Positions 6,758 through 15,500 of a DNA stretch of 36,546 nt are shown in pieces. Source of the stretch: Oscillospiraceae bacterium (GTDB taxonomy: Bacteria > Bacillota > Clostridia > Oscillospirales > Acutalibacteraceae); contig CADBBT010000030.1 of NCBI GenBank assembly GCA_902792985.1, positions 1 to 36,546 on the forward strand, written 5' to 3'. The notes beneath the pieces were generated by a model. The model made no database searches. It saw only the letters and a program-made list of their open reading frames with translations, and had not been told where the DNA came from. Position numbers and translations under genes: made by a program. Each line of letters opens with the position of its first letter. Position 1 is the first letter of the stretch.

Positions 6758-8266
6758 ATGAATACCTATGACGTCATCGTCGTCGGTGCGGGCAACGGCG
6801 GACTTGTTGCTGCCACAGAGGCTGCAAAAGCGGGCTATCGGACCCTGCTGCTGGAAAAGCACAACCTGCCCGGCGGCTGTGCCACCAGCTTTGTGCGTGG
6901 ACGGTTTGAGTTTGAACCGTCGCTGCATGAGCTCTGCAGCGAAAGCTCCTCACCGAAGCTTGACGGTATTTCCACCCTTTTCCGCGATCTCGGCGTCGAT
7001 GTGCCGCTGGTGTATGAAGATACGCTGTTCCGTGCCATCGTCAAGGGCGAAGACGGCTACGATGTGACGCTGAAGGCCGGCAAGGAGCCGTTTCTCGATT
7101 CCATGGAAGCGGCCGTGCCCGGCTGCCGCGAAAGCGTGAAGGCGTTCCTCGATCTGATCGAACCGATCGACGAAGCGCAGATTGACATGAACGAAAACGG
7201 TCTGAACCCCATCCGGCTGTTTAAGGATCATGCAGACTTTCTGCGCGTTGCGGCGCACAGTGCAGACGAAGTAATGAACGCGCTGGGCGTGCCCGAAAAG
7301 GCGCAGCATCTGCTCAACACCTATTGGGGCTATCTTGGTGTGCCGACCGACGAGCTGAACGCGCTGCATTATCTGAGCATGATCACTTGCTACATTTACG
7401 GACATCCGTCCATGCCGCATTACCGCTCCCACGAGCTTTCACTCGCGCTGATCAAAAAGTTCCAGGAATACGGCGGCGAAGTGCGCTACAACAGTGAAGT
7501 GACCCGCTTCCTCTATAACGGCAAGCACGAATGCATCGGTGTTGTTGCCGGCGGCAAGGTGCTTTACGCAAAGAAGATCATCTCCAACGTCATCCCGAAC
7601 AACGTCTTCAACCGCTCCGATGACCGTCACATTTCTCCGCGCAGCAGAAAGCTCGCGAACGCGCGCAAGCTCGGCATGTCTGTTTCCACCGTTTATCTCG
7701 GCCTGGACTGCACGATGCAGGAGCTCGGCGTCAACGATTACAGCGTGTTTGTCATGTCTGACAAAGTGCCGCGCAAACAGTATGAAAACCGCCGCGATTT
7801 CGGTATGTACATCGTCAATTGCCTGAACAAGGTGCTGCCCGACTGCACACCGGAGGGCACAAGTACGCTGTTCTTCACCGTGCCGTTCTTCCCCGGCGAT
7901 CTTCCGGCGGATCTGACGCCGCAGGATTATAAAAAATTCAAAAACGCCCTGGCAGAAAAATACATCCGTGACTACGAAAAGGTCATGGGCATCTCCATTG
8001 TGCCGCACATCGAGGAGATCAGCATTGCAACGCCCGTCACCTTTGCGCGTTATCTCGGCACGCCCGACGGCACGATTTACGGCTACGCTACGGAGGACTG
8101 GGACAACATTATCGCCCGCACCGCGATGAAGGACGCGGACTACGACACTGCGAACCTTTATTTCTGCGGCGGCCACTACATTCGCGGCGACGGCTATCCG
8201 TCCGGCTATATCACCGGACACATGGCGGCAACCGATGTTATTCAAGCGCTGAAGGAGGGCAAGTAA
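6758..8266 (+). CDS. Phytoene desaturase/retinol saturase-like FAD-dependent oxidoreductase
   Basis: A flavin amine oxidase-fold enzyme of the CrtI/CrtO/retinol-saturase group. The N-terminal YDVIVVGAGNGGLVAATEAAKAGYRTLLLEKH is the FAD dinucleotide-binding strand-helix-strand with the terminal acidic residue; LPGGCATSF follows as in carotenoid isomerases. The C-terminal DADYDTANLYFCGGHYIRGDGYPSGYITG is the second FAD-binding motif (about residues 465-490). Length (502) is normal. No signal peptide or clear membrane helix is present. AAGGAGG precedes ATG 6758. The next gene, one base after the stop, encodes a ferredoxin/flavin reductase likely to supply or accept electrons. No carotenoid genes are nearby, so a carotenoid substrate is doubtful; reduction of a conjugated lipid or diet-derived alkene is possible but unproven. 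Confidence 0.85.
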   Translation: MNTYDVIVVGAGNGGLVAATEAAKAGYRTLLLEKHNLPGGCATSFVRGRFEFEPSLHELCSESSSPKLDGISTLFRDLGVDVPLVYEDTLFRAIVKGEDGYDVTLKAGKEPFLDSMEAAVPGCRESVKAFLDLIEPIDEAQIDMNENGLNPIRLFKDHADFLRVAAHSADEVMNALGVPEKAQHLLNTYWGYLGVPTDELNALHYLSMITCYIYGHPSMPHYRSHELSLALIKKFQEYGGEVRYNSEVTRFLYNGKHECIGVVAGGKVLYAKKIISNVIPNNVFNRSDDRHISPRSRKLANARKLGMSVSTVYLGLDCTMQELGVNDYSVFVMSDKVPRKQYENRRDFGMYIVNCLNKVLPDCTPEGTSTLFFTVPFFPGDLPADLTPQDYKKFKNALAEKYIRDYEKVMGISIVPHIEEISIATPVTFARYLGTPDGTIYGYATEDWDNIIARTAMKDADYDTANLYFCGGHYIRGDGYPSGYITGHMAATDVIQALKEGK

Positions 8267-8267
8267 G

Positions 8268-9482
8268 ATGGCGAACTTCAACATTTCCGCGCTCAATCGC
8301 GCCAAATTCGTTTCCATGGTCGCAAAGCGTCTGCGCGTGATCAGCAAAAGCAGCGATGCGCCGGTGAAAGCACTTTCGACCTATCACGCAAACGAACTCG
8401 CGGATGCGCTGCATCCGCATGTGCAGTTCTTGACAGTGAAAGAGATCATCGAGCATTCGCCCGATATGAAGAGCTTTTTGCTGGCACCCGATGTTTCGCG
8501 CGGCACAAAAAGCCTTGCGTGGTTTTCCGCTGGCCAGTATCTGAGCATTGCGCTCGAGGTGGACGGCCAGACCCTTTGCCGTCCGTATTCGATCGCATCC
8601 TCTCCGCGTGACGCGCTGCAGGGGATTTACCGCATCACAGTCAAGCGTGTCGGCGGCGGTCTCGCGTCCGGATTCATGCTTGACAACTGGACGATCGGCA
8701 CAAAAGTGATCGCGTCCGCACCGCTGGGTGAATTCACCTATGAACCGCTGCGCGACGCAAAGACGGTTGTCGGCATCGCCGGCGGCAGCGGCATTACGCC
8801 GTTTCGCGCGTTCGCAAAGGCGATCACCGAGGGCGACGAGGATTTCCGTCTGATCCTGCTTTACGGAAGCCGCACGATGGCCGACGCTGTGTTCAGCGAC
8901 GAGATTGCCGAAATGGCAGAGCACTGCGACAAGATTCAGATCGTCAACGTGCTCAGCGAAGGCAAAAAGGTCAAGGGCGCCGAAAGCGGTTTTATTACCG
9001 CAAAGCTGATTCAAAAATATGCCCCGCAGGGCGAGGATTACTCCATCTTCCTGTGCGGCCCGCAGGCGATGTATGACTTTGCCGACAAAGAGATCGCAAC
9101 GCTCGGTATCCGCGGCAAATTTGTGCGCCACGAGCTGTTCGGCGAATATTTCCATCCCGAAAAGAACGCCGATTACACCGGCGACAAGGACGAGGTCTAT
9201 AACATCACCGTGCGTATGGCAGGGGAGGAAACCGTGATCTCCTGCAAGGGCGACACAACGCTGCTTCGCGCAATGGAGGCCGCGGGCATTCCCGCGCCGT
9301 CCGACTGCCGCAGCGGCCGTTGCGGCTGGTGCCATTCGCAGCTTCTTTCCGGCGACGTATATGTGCCCGAAAGCGTGGACGGCAGACGGATGGCCGACAA
9401 GATGTACGGATATATCCACCCGTGCTGCAGCTTCCCGCTCAGCGACATCGTGATTGATGTTCCGCCGATGCCGGGCATGTAA
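8268..9482 (+). CDS. Ferredoxin-NAD(P)H reductase with C-terminal 2Fe-2S domain
   Basis: Three modules in order: a short N-terminal extension; an FNR-type FAD domain with RPYSIASSP (FAD contact, about residues 105-113) and GGGLASGF; an NAD(P) domain with GIAGGSGITPFRAFAKAI, LLYGSRT and FLCGPQAMYDF; and a plant-type ferredoxin domain with SDCRSGRCGWCHSQLLSG (CX4CX2C) and a fourth Cys in HPCCSFP. At 404 residues it matches Hcp-reductase/oxygenase-reductase architecture. It carries electrons between NAD(P)H, FAD and the iron-sulfur centre. The ribosome binding site AAGGAGGG overlaps the end of the preceding flavoprotein gene, so the two are coupled and probably form one redox system. Confidence 0.9.
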   Translation: MANFNISALNRAKFVSMVAKRLRVISKSSDAPVKALSTYHANELADALHPHVQFLTVKEIIEHSPDMKSFLLAPDVSRGTKSLAWFSAGQYLSIALEVDGQTLCRPYSIASSPRDALQGIYRITVKRVGGGLASGFMLDNWTIGTKVIASAPLGEFTYEPLRDAKTVVGIAGGSGITPFRAFAKAITEGDEDFRLILLYGSRTMADAVFSDEIAEMAEHCDKIQIVNVLSEGKKVKGAESGFITAKLIQKYAPQGEDYSIFLCGPQAMYDFADKEIATLGIRGKFVRHELFGEYFHPEKNADYTGDKDEVYNITVRMAGEETVISCKGDTTLLRAMEAAGIPAPSDCRSGRCGWCHSQLLSGDVYVPESVDGRRMADKMYGYIHPCCSFPLSDIVIDVPPMPGM

Positions 9483-9502
9483 ACGCTATGTAACGAAGAA
9501 TC

Positions 9503-9543
9503 ACCGCCGGCGGGACCGGGCACACCGGTCTTGCCGACGGTGC
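9503..9543 (+). other. Strong intergenic hairpin without T-tract
   Basis: Positions 9503-9520 pair with 9526-9543 around the loop GCACA: 17 of 18 positions pair, including two G-T pairs (513/533 and 514/532), with a single mismatch (C508/A538). The G-T pairs favour a plus-strand RNA. With no T run it is not a classic terminator; it could be an mRNA stabiliser or processing site between the reductase and the next cistron. Confidence 0.6.
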
Positions 9544-9566
9544 ATGCATTTCAGAGGTAAAGAGCG

Positions 9567-9758
9567 ATGAAACCAAGTACAAAAAGGCTTTTGCATATTG
9601 TCGTGGCTTTTGTTCTGATCACAGCGGCCGGGTTTGCCCTGATTTTTCTCGGCATCCGCCTCAATCAGCTTGCCGCACAGGACAATCCCTCCTCCTACAC
9701 TTCGTTCTGGAACCGGCAAAAGTATTTCTTTCAAGTCAAAAAAGAAAAGGTGAGCTGA
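9567..9758 (+). CDS. Short membrane-anchor ORF, probable N-terminus of the following hydrolase
   Basis: Encodes 63 residues: a basic N-terminus, one strong membrane helix (LLHIVVAFVLITAAGFALIF, about residues 8-27) and then SSYTSFWNRQKYFFQV. AGAGGTAAAGAGCG precedes ATG 9567. The frame stops at TGA 9756-9758, eight bases before the GTG that opens the metallo-beta-lactamase frame. Six consecutive A and a G at 9738-9744 lie in the last codons; a -1 move there joins this frame to the next one without an intervening stop, giving a protein of about 593 residues. The tail YFFQV reads naturally into VTDTIGDSFIITTEDG. It is probably the detached N-terminal anchor of that protein rather than an independent gene. 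Confidence 0.6.
   Translation: MKPSTKRLLHIVVAFVLITAAGFALIFLGIRLNQLAAQDNPSSYTSFWNRQKYFFQVKKEKVS
9738..9744 (+). other. A6G homopolymer at an apparent -1 frame change
   Basis: AAAAAAG. Codons of the anchor frame are AAA (9738-9740) and AAA (9741-9743). Slipping back one base and continuing with AGA AAA GGT GAG CTG AAA TCT GTG leads straight into the hydrolase frame. It could be translational slippage, a true mutation, or a one-base sequencing/assembly error in the A run. Confidence 0.5.
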
Positions 9759-9763
9759 AATCT

Positions 9764-11347
9764 GTGACCGATACCATCGGTGACAGCTTCATTATCACCA
9801 CCGAGGACGGCAAGGTCATCGTCATCGACGGCGGACATAAAACCGAAACGGATTACTTTCTGGAATACCTTAAGGCCGTAACAGGTCAGGACCGCCCGCA
9901 CATTGACGCATGGTTTTTGTCGCACGCGCACGACGACCACTGTGAGGTGTTTTTGGAGATCGTTGAAAACCGCAAAGACGCGCTGACGTTTGACAGAGTT
10001 TATGCGAACTTTCCCGATGCGTCCTTTTATGCAGGCGAAGACGAATGGGCTGAGAAGATTGCCGGCGATTATTACCGGTTGATGCCGCTGTTTGAAGGGA
10101 AGGCCGCAGAGCTGCACGAGGGTGATGTGTTTTCGGTCGGCGCGGCAAAGTTCACGGTGTTTTACACGTTCAATCCCGAATGGAAAAACTGCAACGAAGG
10201 CTCAACGATCATGCGCATGGATCTCGGCGGCACAAGCGTGATGTTTAACGGCGACGCCGGCGAGAATGCAGGCAACTATGTTGTTGAAAAATACGGCGAA
10301 AGCGGCCTGCTGCATTGCGATTACTGCAAGATGTCGCACCACGGTCAGGACGGCGTCGGCGAAAACTTTTATCAAGCCGTTGCGCCGCAGGTTTGCCTTT
10401 GGCCGACACCGACCTGGGTCTATGAGAACACAGGCGGCAATTTAAGCACCTTTGAAACACGCGCCTGGGTCGAAAAGCTCGGCGTGGAAAAGGAATACAA
10501 GGCTTTTGAAGGTTCGGTCAGGATCAGCATGAAACCGCGCATCGTGACGACCACAGACGTATTTGAAGAGGGCTATGACGCAAAAAAGGCGATCGCCCGG
10601 CTGGCCGCTCTCGGCTATGAAGGCATTGATATGGGCTTTGATTACTGGGTGTATGACGAGACCTCGCCCTTTGTGCAGGACGATTATCTTGACTGGGCGC
10701 GTGATTTGAAAGCGTATGCGCAAAAAAAAGGTGTGTCCTTTACCCATGCACACGCGCCGGGAAACGCCGGTTCCTCTTCCTGGGTCAGCCGCTCCATCGA
10801 AGCGGCGGCAGCGCTCGGTGCGCATTATCTGGTTGTGCATCCGATCGAGCAAAACGAAAACGGCGAACCGCTTGACAAGCGCGACTTTTTGCTTGTCAAC
10901 GCCGAAGCGATCAAGACGCTGCTGCCAAAAGCGCAGGCATGCGGCGTTGTGCTGCTTTCGGAAAACATTCTCGGAAGCGTGTCGTCCGACCCGCGGACGA
11001 TTGCAGCGCTGGTGCAAAAGGTGCATTCCGATTGGTTCGGATGGTGCTTTGACACCGGCCATGCACACTGCACCGGTTTTGAACCGCAGGTGCTGGAAAA
11101 ATGCGCCGTCACACCGCTGAGTGTGCATCTGCAGGACAATCACAGCAAAGATGATGAACATCTGATCCCCGGCGACGGCACGATCGACTGGGATCAGCAG
11201 ATCGCGGCGCTGAGAGACTGCGGGTATGTGGGCGATTGTGTGTTGGAAGCGCACCATCAGTCGCTGGAAGCGCCGGACGAGGCGCGTGACGCGATTCTTG
11301 CAAGGCTTTTTGAAAAAGCGCAGGAGCTTCGCAAAGCGCTGCGCTGA
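9764..11347 (+). CDS. Metallo-beta-lactamase-fold hydrolase fused to a xylose-isomerase-like TIM barrel
   Basis: Two domains in one frame. Residues 1 to about 255 are a ComEC-like metallo-beta-lactamase domain: VIVIDGGHKTE, the metal motif HAHDDH (about residues 51-56), NGDAGEN with the bridging Asp, and MSHHGQDG with the last His. Residues from about 256 on (MKPRIVTTTDVFEEGYDAKKAIARL) are a sugar phosphate isomerase/epimerase (AP endonuclease family 2 type) barrel, with likely metal ligands in LLSENILG, CFDTGHAHCT, HLQDNH and EAHHQS. No stop separates the domains; an internal ATG at 10529 opens the second but lacks a clear ribosome binding site. The GTG at 9764 has only a distant AAGGTGAG, so the real protein probably begins upstream at 9567 through a frame change. 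Next is a WbsX-like gene 11 bases on, suggesting sugar or glycan chemistry. The combination is unfamiliar to me; the reaction is unknown. Confidence 0.8.
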   Translation: MTDTIGDSFIITTEDGKVIVIDGGHKTETDYFLEYLKAVTGQDRPHIDAWFLSHAHDDHCEVFLEIVENRKDALTFDRVYANFPDASFYAGEDEWAEKIAGDYYRLMPLFEGKAAELHEGDVFSVGAAKFTVFYTFNPEWKNCNEGSTIMRMDLGGTSVMFNGDAGENAGNYVVEKYGESGLLHCDYCKMSHHGQDGVGENFYQAVAPQVCLWPTPTWVYENTGGNLSTFETRAWVEKLGVEKEYKAFEGSVRISMKPRIVTTTDVFEEGYDAKKAIARLAALGYEGIDMGFDYWVYDETSPFVQDDYLDWARDLKAYAQKKGVSFTHAHAPGNAGSSSWVSRSIEAAAALGAHYLVVHPIEQNENGEPLDKRDFLLVNAEAIKTLLPKAQACGVVLLSENILGSVSSDPRTIAALVQKVHSDWFGWCFDTGHAHCTGFEPQVLEKCAVTPLSVHLQDNHSKDDEHLIPGDGTIDWDQQIAALRDCGYVGDCVLEAHHQSLEAPDEARDAILARLFEKAQELRKALR

Positions 11348-11358
11348 AAGGAGAACAT

Positions 11359-12489
11359 ATGAAACGCTATGACATTGCCGCCTATATCTGGCCGTCTTAC
11401 ACAGGGAAAGAAAAACGCGCCCGCCAATTTTGGGAACAGGGCATCGGCGAATGGCAGTCGGTGCTGAGCGCCGAAAAACGGCTGGACGAACAGATCCTTC
11501 CGCGTAAACCGTTGTGGGGCACGGTGGACGAGGCCGACCCGAAGGTGATGGAATTTCAGATCGGGGAAGCGCTGCGGCACGGTGTGAACGTGTTTATCTA
11601 TGACTGGTACTGGTATGACCGGCGCCCGTTTTTGGAGCAGTGCCTCGACGAGGGCTTCCTCGGCGCAAGCAACAACGAGCAGATGCAGTTTTATCTTATG
11701 TGGGCGAACCATGATGCGGGCTACGCCTGGGATAAACGGCAGTCGGAGCTTGATGAGATCGTCTGGCTCGGCAGTCAGAACCGTGAGGAGTTCGACCGTG
11801 TTTGCCGTCGTGTGATCGACCTGTATTTCAAGCGGCCGAACTATTATAAGATCGACGGCTGCCCGGTGTTCATGATCTATGACGTGGTGAACCTCGTCAA
11901 GGGCTTGGGCGATATTGAAAAAACGCGCGCGGCGCTCGACGATTTCCGGCGACTTGTCAAGGACGCGGGTTTTCCGGATCTGCATTTGCAGATGACTGTG
12001 TGGAGCGAGGGCGCGATCAATGTCAGCGGCGTGGACGCCAACCGCACGGGCTCCGCAAAAGACATTGTGGAAATGCTCGGCTTCGATTCCGTGACGCATT
12101 ATCAGTTTGTGCATTTCACCGACTGCAACCGGGATTATGCGGCACTGCTGCCGGATGTGAAAAAGGAATGGGAACGTTTGCGTGCTGAGTATCCGGTGCC
12201 GTATTATCCGCATGTGTCTGTCGGCTGGGACAACAATCCGCGCTTCAACTTCCTCACGCAGCCGGTCATCAAAAACAACACGCCCGAACAATTCAAAAAG
12301 GGGCTGGAGATGGCAAAGGCGTATGCCGACAAGTACAATACCGTGCCGCTCATTACGATCAACGCATGGAACGAGTGGACCGAGATGAGCTATCTTGAGC
12401 CGGACGACGTCTACGGCTATGGCTATCTTGAGGCGATCCGTGATGTGTTCGGTGCGGCTGTTCCGTTACAAGAATCACCGTCAGCGTAA
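11359..12489 (+). CDS. WbsX/GH99-like glycan-active protein
   Basis: Resembles the Glyco_tran_WbsX family, related to glycoside hydrolase family 99 (endo-mannosidase-like barrel). Supporting segments are YDIAAYIWPSY at the N-terminus, GVNVFIYDWYWYDRRPF (about residues 75-91), YYKIDGCPVFMIYD, and the C-terminal INAWNEWTEMSYLEPD followed by YGYGYLEAI, the most diagnostic part. In this family the acidic residues of the NEWTE segment are the presumed catalytic or sugar-binding groups. Length (376) is typical. No signal peptide, so probably cytoplasmic, as for WbsX proteins in polysaccharide loci. AAAGGAG precedes ATG 11359 and it follows the isomerase fusion directly, so they are likely one operon. 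Confidence 0.8.
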   Translation: MKRYDIAAYIWPSYTGKEKRARQFWEQGIGEWQSVLSAEKRLDEQILPRKPLWGTVDEADPKVMEFQIGEALRHGVNVFIYDWYWYDRRPFLEQCLDEGFLGASNNEQMQFYLMWANHDAGYAWDKRQSELDEIVWLGSQNREEFDRVCRRVIDLYFKRPNYYKIDGCPVFMIYDVVNLVKGLGDIEKTRAALDDFRRLVKDAGFPDLHLQMTVWSEGAINVSGVDANRTGSAKDIVEMLGFDSVTHYQFVHFTDCNRDYAALLPDVKKEWERLRAEYPVPYYPHVSVGWDNNPRFNFLTQPVIKNNTPEQFKKGLEMAKAYADKYNTVPLITINAWNEWTEMSYLEPDDVYGYGYLEAIRDVFGAAVPLQESPSA

Positions 12490-12504
12490 AGAAATCATAT
12501 AGAA

Positions 12505-12532
12505 AAAGCCAGGGCTGAAAAACCCTGGCTTT
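12505..12532 (+). terminator. Bidirectional terminator between convergent genes
   Basis: AAAGCCAGGG (12505-12514), loop CTGAAAAA and CCCTGGCTTT (12523-12532). Read on the minus strand the 3' arm ends in TTTTTC, serving the phosphoesterase gene; on the plus strand it ends in CTTTATG. Confidence 0.8.
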
Positions 12533-12549
12533 ATGTTATTGTGTGCGGT

Positions 12550-15500
12550 TCAAACCGGTGCGCGCAGGATATAGATGCGCGTCAGATTACGCAGAAGCGT
12601 TGAGAAGATCCGTAGGATATCGCTGAATTTCTGCAGGAACGACGTTTTTGTTTCGCCGCCGTCTGCCGGTGTCGGGTCTGCCGTGCCGGTCACATGACCC
12701 TGCGCCGGATCCTTCTGGATCGCAACGGAATCCACACAGACCGTCTTGCCGTTCTTGACAGTGTAGGCCTTCAGATAAAGCACCTTGTCGCAGATCTCGA
12801 TTGCGGAATACATCGGCGTTTCAAGCGAAAGCATTTTTTCCGCGCGCGGGAAGTATTCGTCGGTCTTGCTCACATCGGTGGGCTGATAAGTTTTCACGCC
12901 TGCCGTGCCGGAGATCAGATAGGTCGTGCCTTTGGGCTGCACCTGCGCTTTGTAGGTTTCGCCGTCCTTTTCAAGGTAGACGTTGTTTGTTGCAACGCGC
13001 TTGTTGTCAACAAGCGACGCAGTGCGCATATACACATGGTCGTGACCGGCAAAGACCATGTCTACGCCGAGTTGCGGCATCAGCACGGAAAGCTGGTCGC
13101 GGATGGCGCACACATCCTTGTCCTTATAGTGCGAACCCTGGGAATACGGCGCTTTGTGCAACATCACGAAATGCCAGTCGGCCTTGCTGTTTTTCACATC
13201 TGCTTTCAGCCAGTCGATCTGCGCATCCGACAATCCGTTGTCCTCGCCGAGCGCTTCGCTGTTGAGCACGGAGAAGTGGACGTTGTTGTAATCAAAGGAG
13301 TAGTACACGCCGGAGGAAAGATCCTGCTGCGGCACATGCGGCAATACAAAATAGTTGACCGTTGCGTTTGTGCCGAAACCGCTGTGGTTGCCCGTTGCGG
13401 GCATTAGGAAGGTTTTCATCAGATACGGTGCGCCGGTGTCGAACATGGCCTGCCATTGTTTGTTGTTGTCGCCGTGATCGACCAGATCTCCGGCGTCGGC
13501 GATGAAGTCCACGTCATAGGACGAGAACGCGCTTTTGAGCACCTTGGCCCACGATGCGCTGTATTGACGGGCATTCTGCGACTGCTGATCGCTCAGATGC
13601 AGGAAGGTGACGTTTTTGGAGCCGTCAGCGGTGCGGATGCAGCCGGTCGGGCTCCACCAGCCGTACTGCGCGTTGCCGACCCGGTAGTAATAGGTTGCGC
13701 CCGCTTCCAGACCGGAAAGTTTGATCGTGTGGCGCTGCATCTTGAACAGATACCAAAGTATGCCGAAGATATCGAGATCGATGCCCGGGAATTGGCGTTC
13801 AACCAGCTCGTTTTCTTTCGCGATCTTCACGCCTTTGAGCTTGTTCGGCTTGCCGGTGAAGGTCGGTGCTTTATCGGCCTTGTAGATCTCAATGTCCGTT
13901 GCCGGCAGCGAATACTTGGAGAACCAGCTCACCGTTGCCTGCTTTTTGCTGTTGTCGCCCATCGTCACGCTGACCATCGTCGGCAGCCGGTAGTTCTTCT
14001 GTGTGGCTTCAACTTTTACCTTTTCCGAAGAATAGGTCACTTTATAGTCACCTTTGAACGTCGGATTGGTGTCGGATGTGAAATCGTTGAGCACAAACGC
14101 GACGAACTGACCGAGCCCCTCCAGCATTGAGGGCGTGAGGAATTTTTGGAACAAAAGCTGATCGAGCACATCATACAGATCTTTATAGGGCAGCACATCG
14201 AGTGCGAAGATGATGTTGACAAGGTTCATATAGCTGTTGTCGCCGCGTAAAAGCTTTGCGACGAGGTAGTTCAGTCCGTCACCGGCCTGTTTCATCAAAA
14301 ACTTGTTGCCGAAGAGCCTGCCCAGGCGGATCTCAAGCTTGCTGAGCAGCATATCCTCCACAATGTCGTTGAGCGCGATATCGATGATGAAATAGAACAG
14401 GCGGGAGAAGGTGTCACGATTGTCAAAGCCGTCGATCGCGTCAAGCAAAAACGCGTCGTTGGAGGGATCCTCGTTGCCGTTGAACCAGTAGACCATCGCG
14501 CTCAGGATCAAATCGCCGAGCGTGCCGGGTTTGTTCTTTGCGCCGAACTGCAGCGTTTTAAGAAACTTTGTGCAGGGCTTTTCGGAAACTTCGAACGCCA
14601 GCAGCTTTTCAATGATGGGTTCCAGCGTAGAATAGAGGTTTTCGGGGTTTTCGAGATAGAGTTTTGAGACCTGCGCGAGCAAATCATCGATAAACCACAG
14701 CAGATTATCGACCGTAAAGACCTTATAGGAGCCGATTTGGATCCCGTCCTTGATATAGGGCCGCAGGAAATCCGAGAGGATCTGCGCAAGGTCGATGTCC
14801 AGCGTTTTAAGGAAGGCGAGGATGCCGCCCGCTGCGTTGATCTCATCGATGAATGTTCCGGCGTAGGCTTTCACAAGGCCGAGCGCAAACGCTGTTGCGC
14901 TGGGTTTCCCGTCTTCGGAAATGCCGCCGCCGAAGCACAGGGCGAAGGATTTGTTTTTGTAGGTGTGGTTGTCATAGGTCACACCGTCAAAGGTCATTTT
15001 TGCCCTGTCGTCAAAATCGACGATCTTTGTTGTCAGCTTGGTCTGGCCGTTTTTGAGTGTGACAAGCTTGTTTTCACGGAAGACGTTCGGATAACCGGTC
15101 AGCGAGTCGGTTTCAACATCGTACAGCGCGTCGCCGTCGTCGTTGACCACGCTGGCAACGTCGGTGGTGTGCAGATGGCCGGTAAAGACATAATGGATGC
15201 CCGCGGCGGCAATGCGTTCCGCAGCTTCGATGTATTCGTCAAGCACGAACGCGTGCGTGATGGACGCTTCCACCTCCATGTGTGCGCCAAGGGAGTGATG
15301 GCACATCATGAACGGCACCTTGCCGTCGTCATAGGTCTTTTTCGCCCACGCTTCGATCCACTGCATGAGCTCTTCCGTGATCATGCCGTCGGTCTGTTCG
15401 TCCACCTGTTCGTCAAACGAATACTTGCAGGTATCCACAACGATCAGGCGATAGGCGTCGCCGAGGTCGGCAACGTAGGAAAGCGAACCGGGGATCGGCT

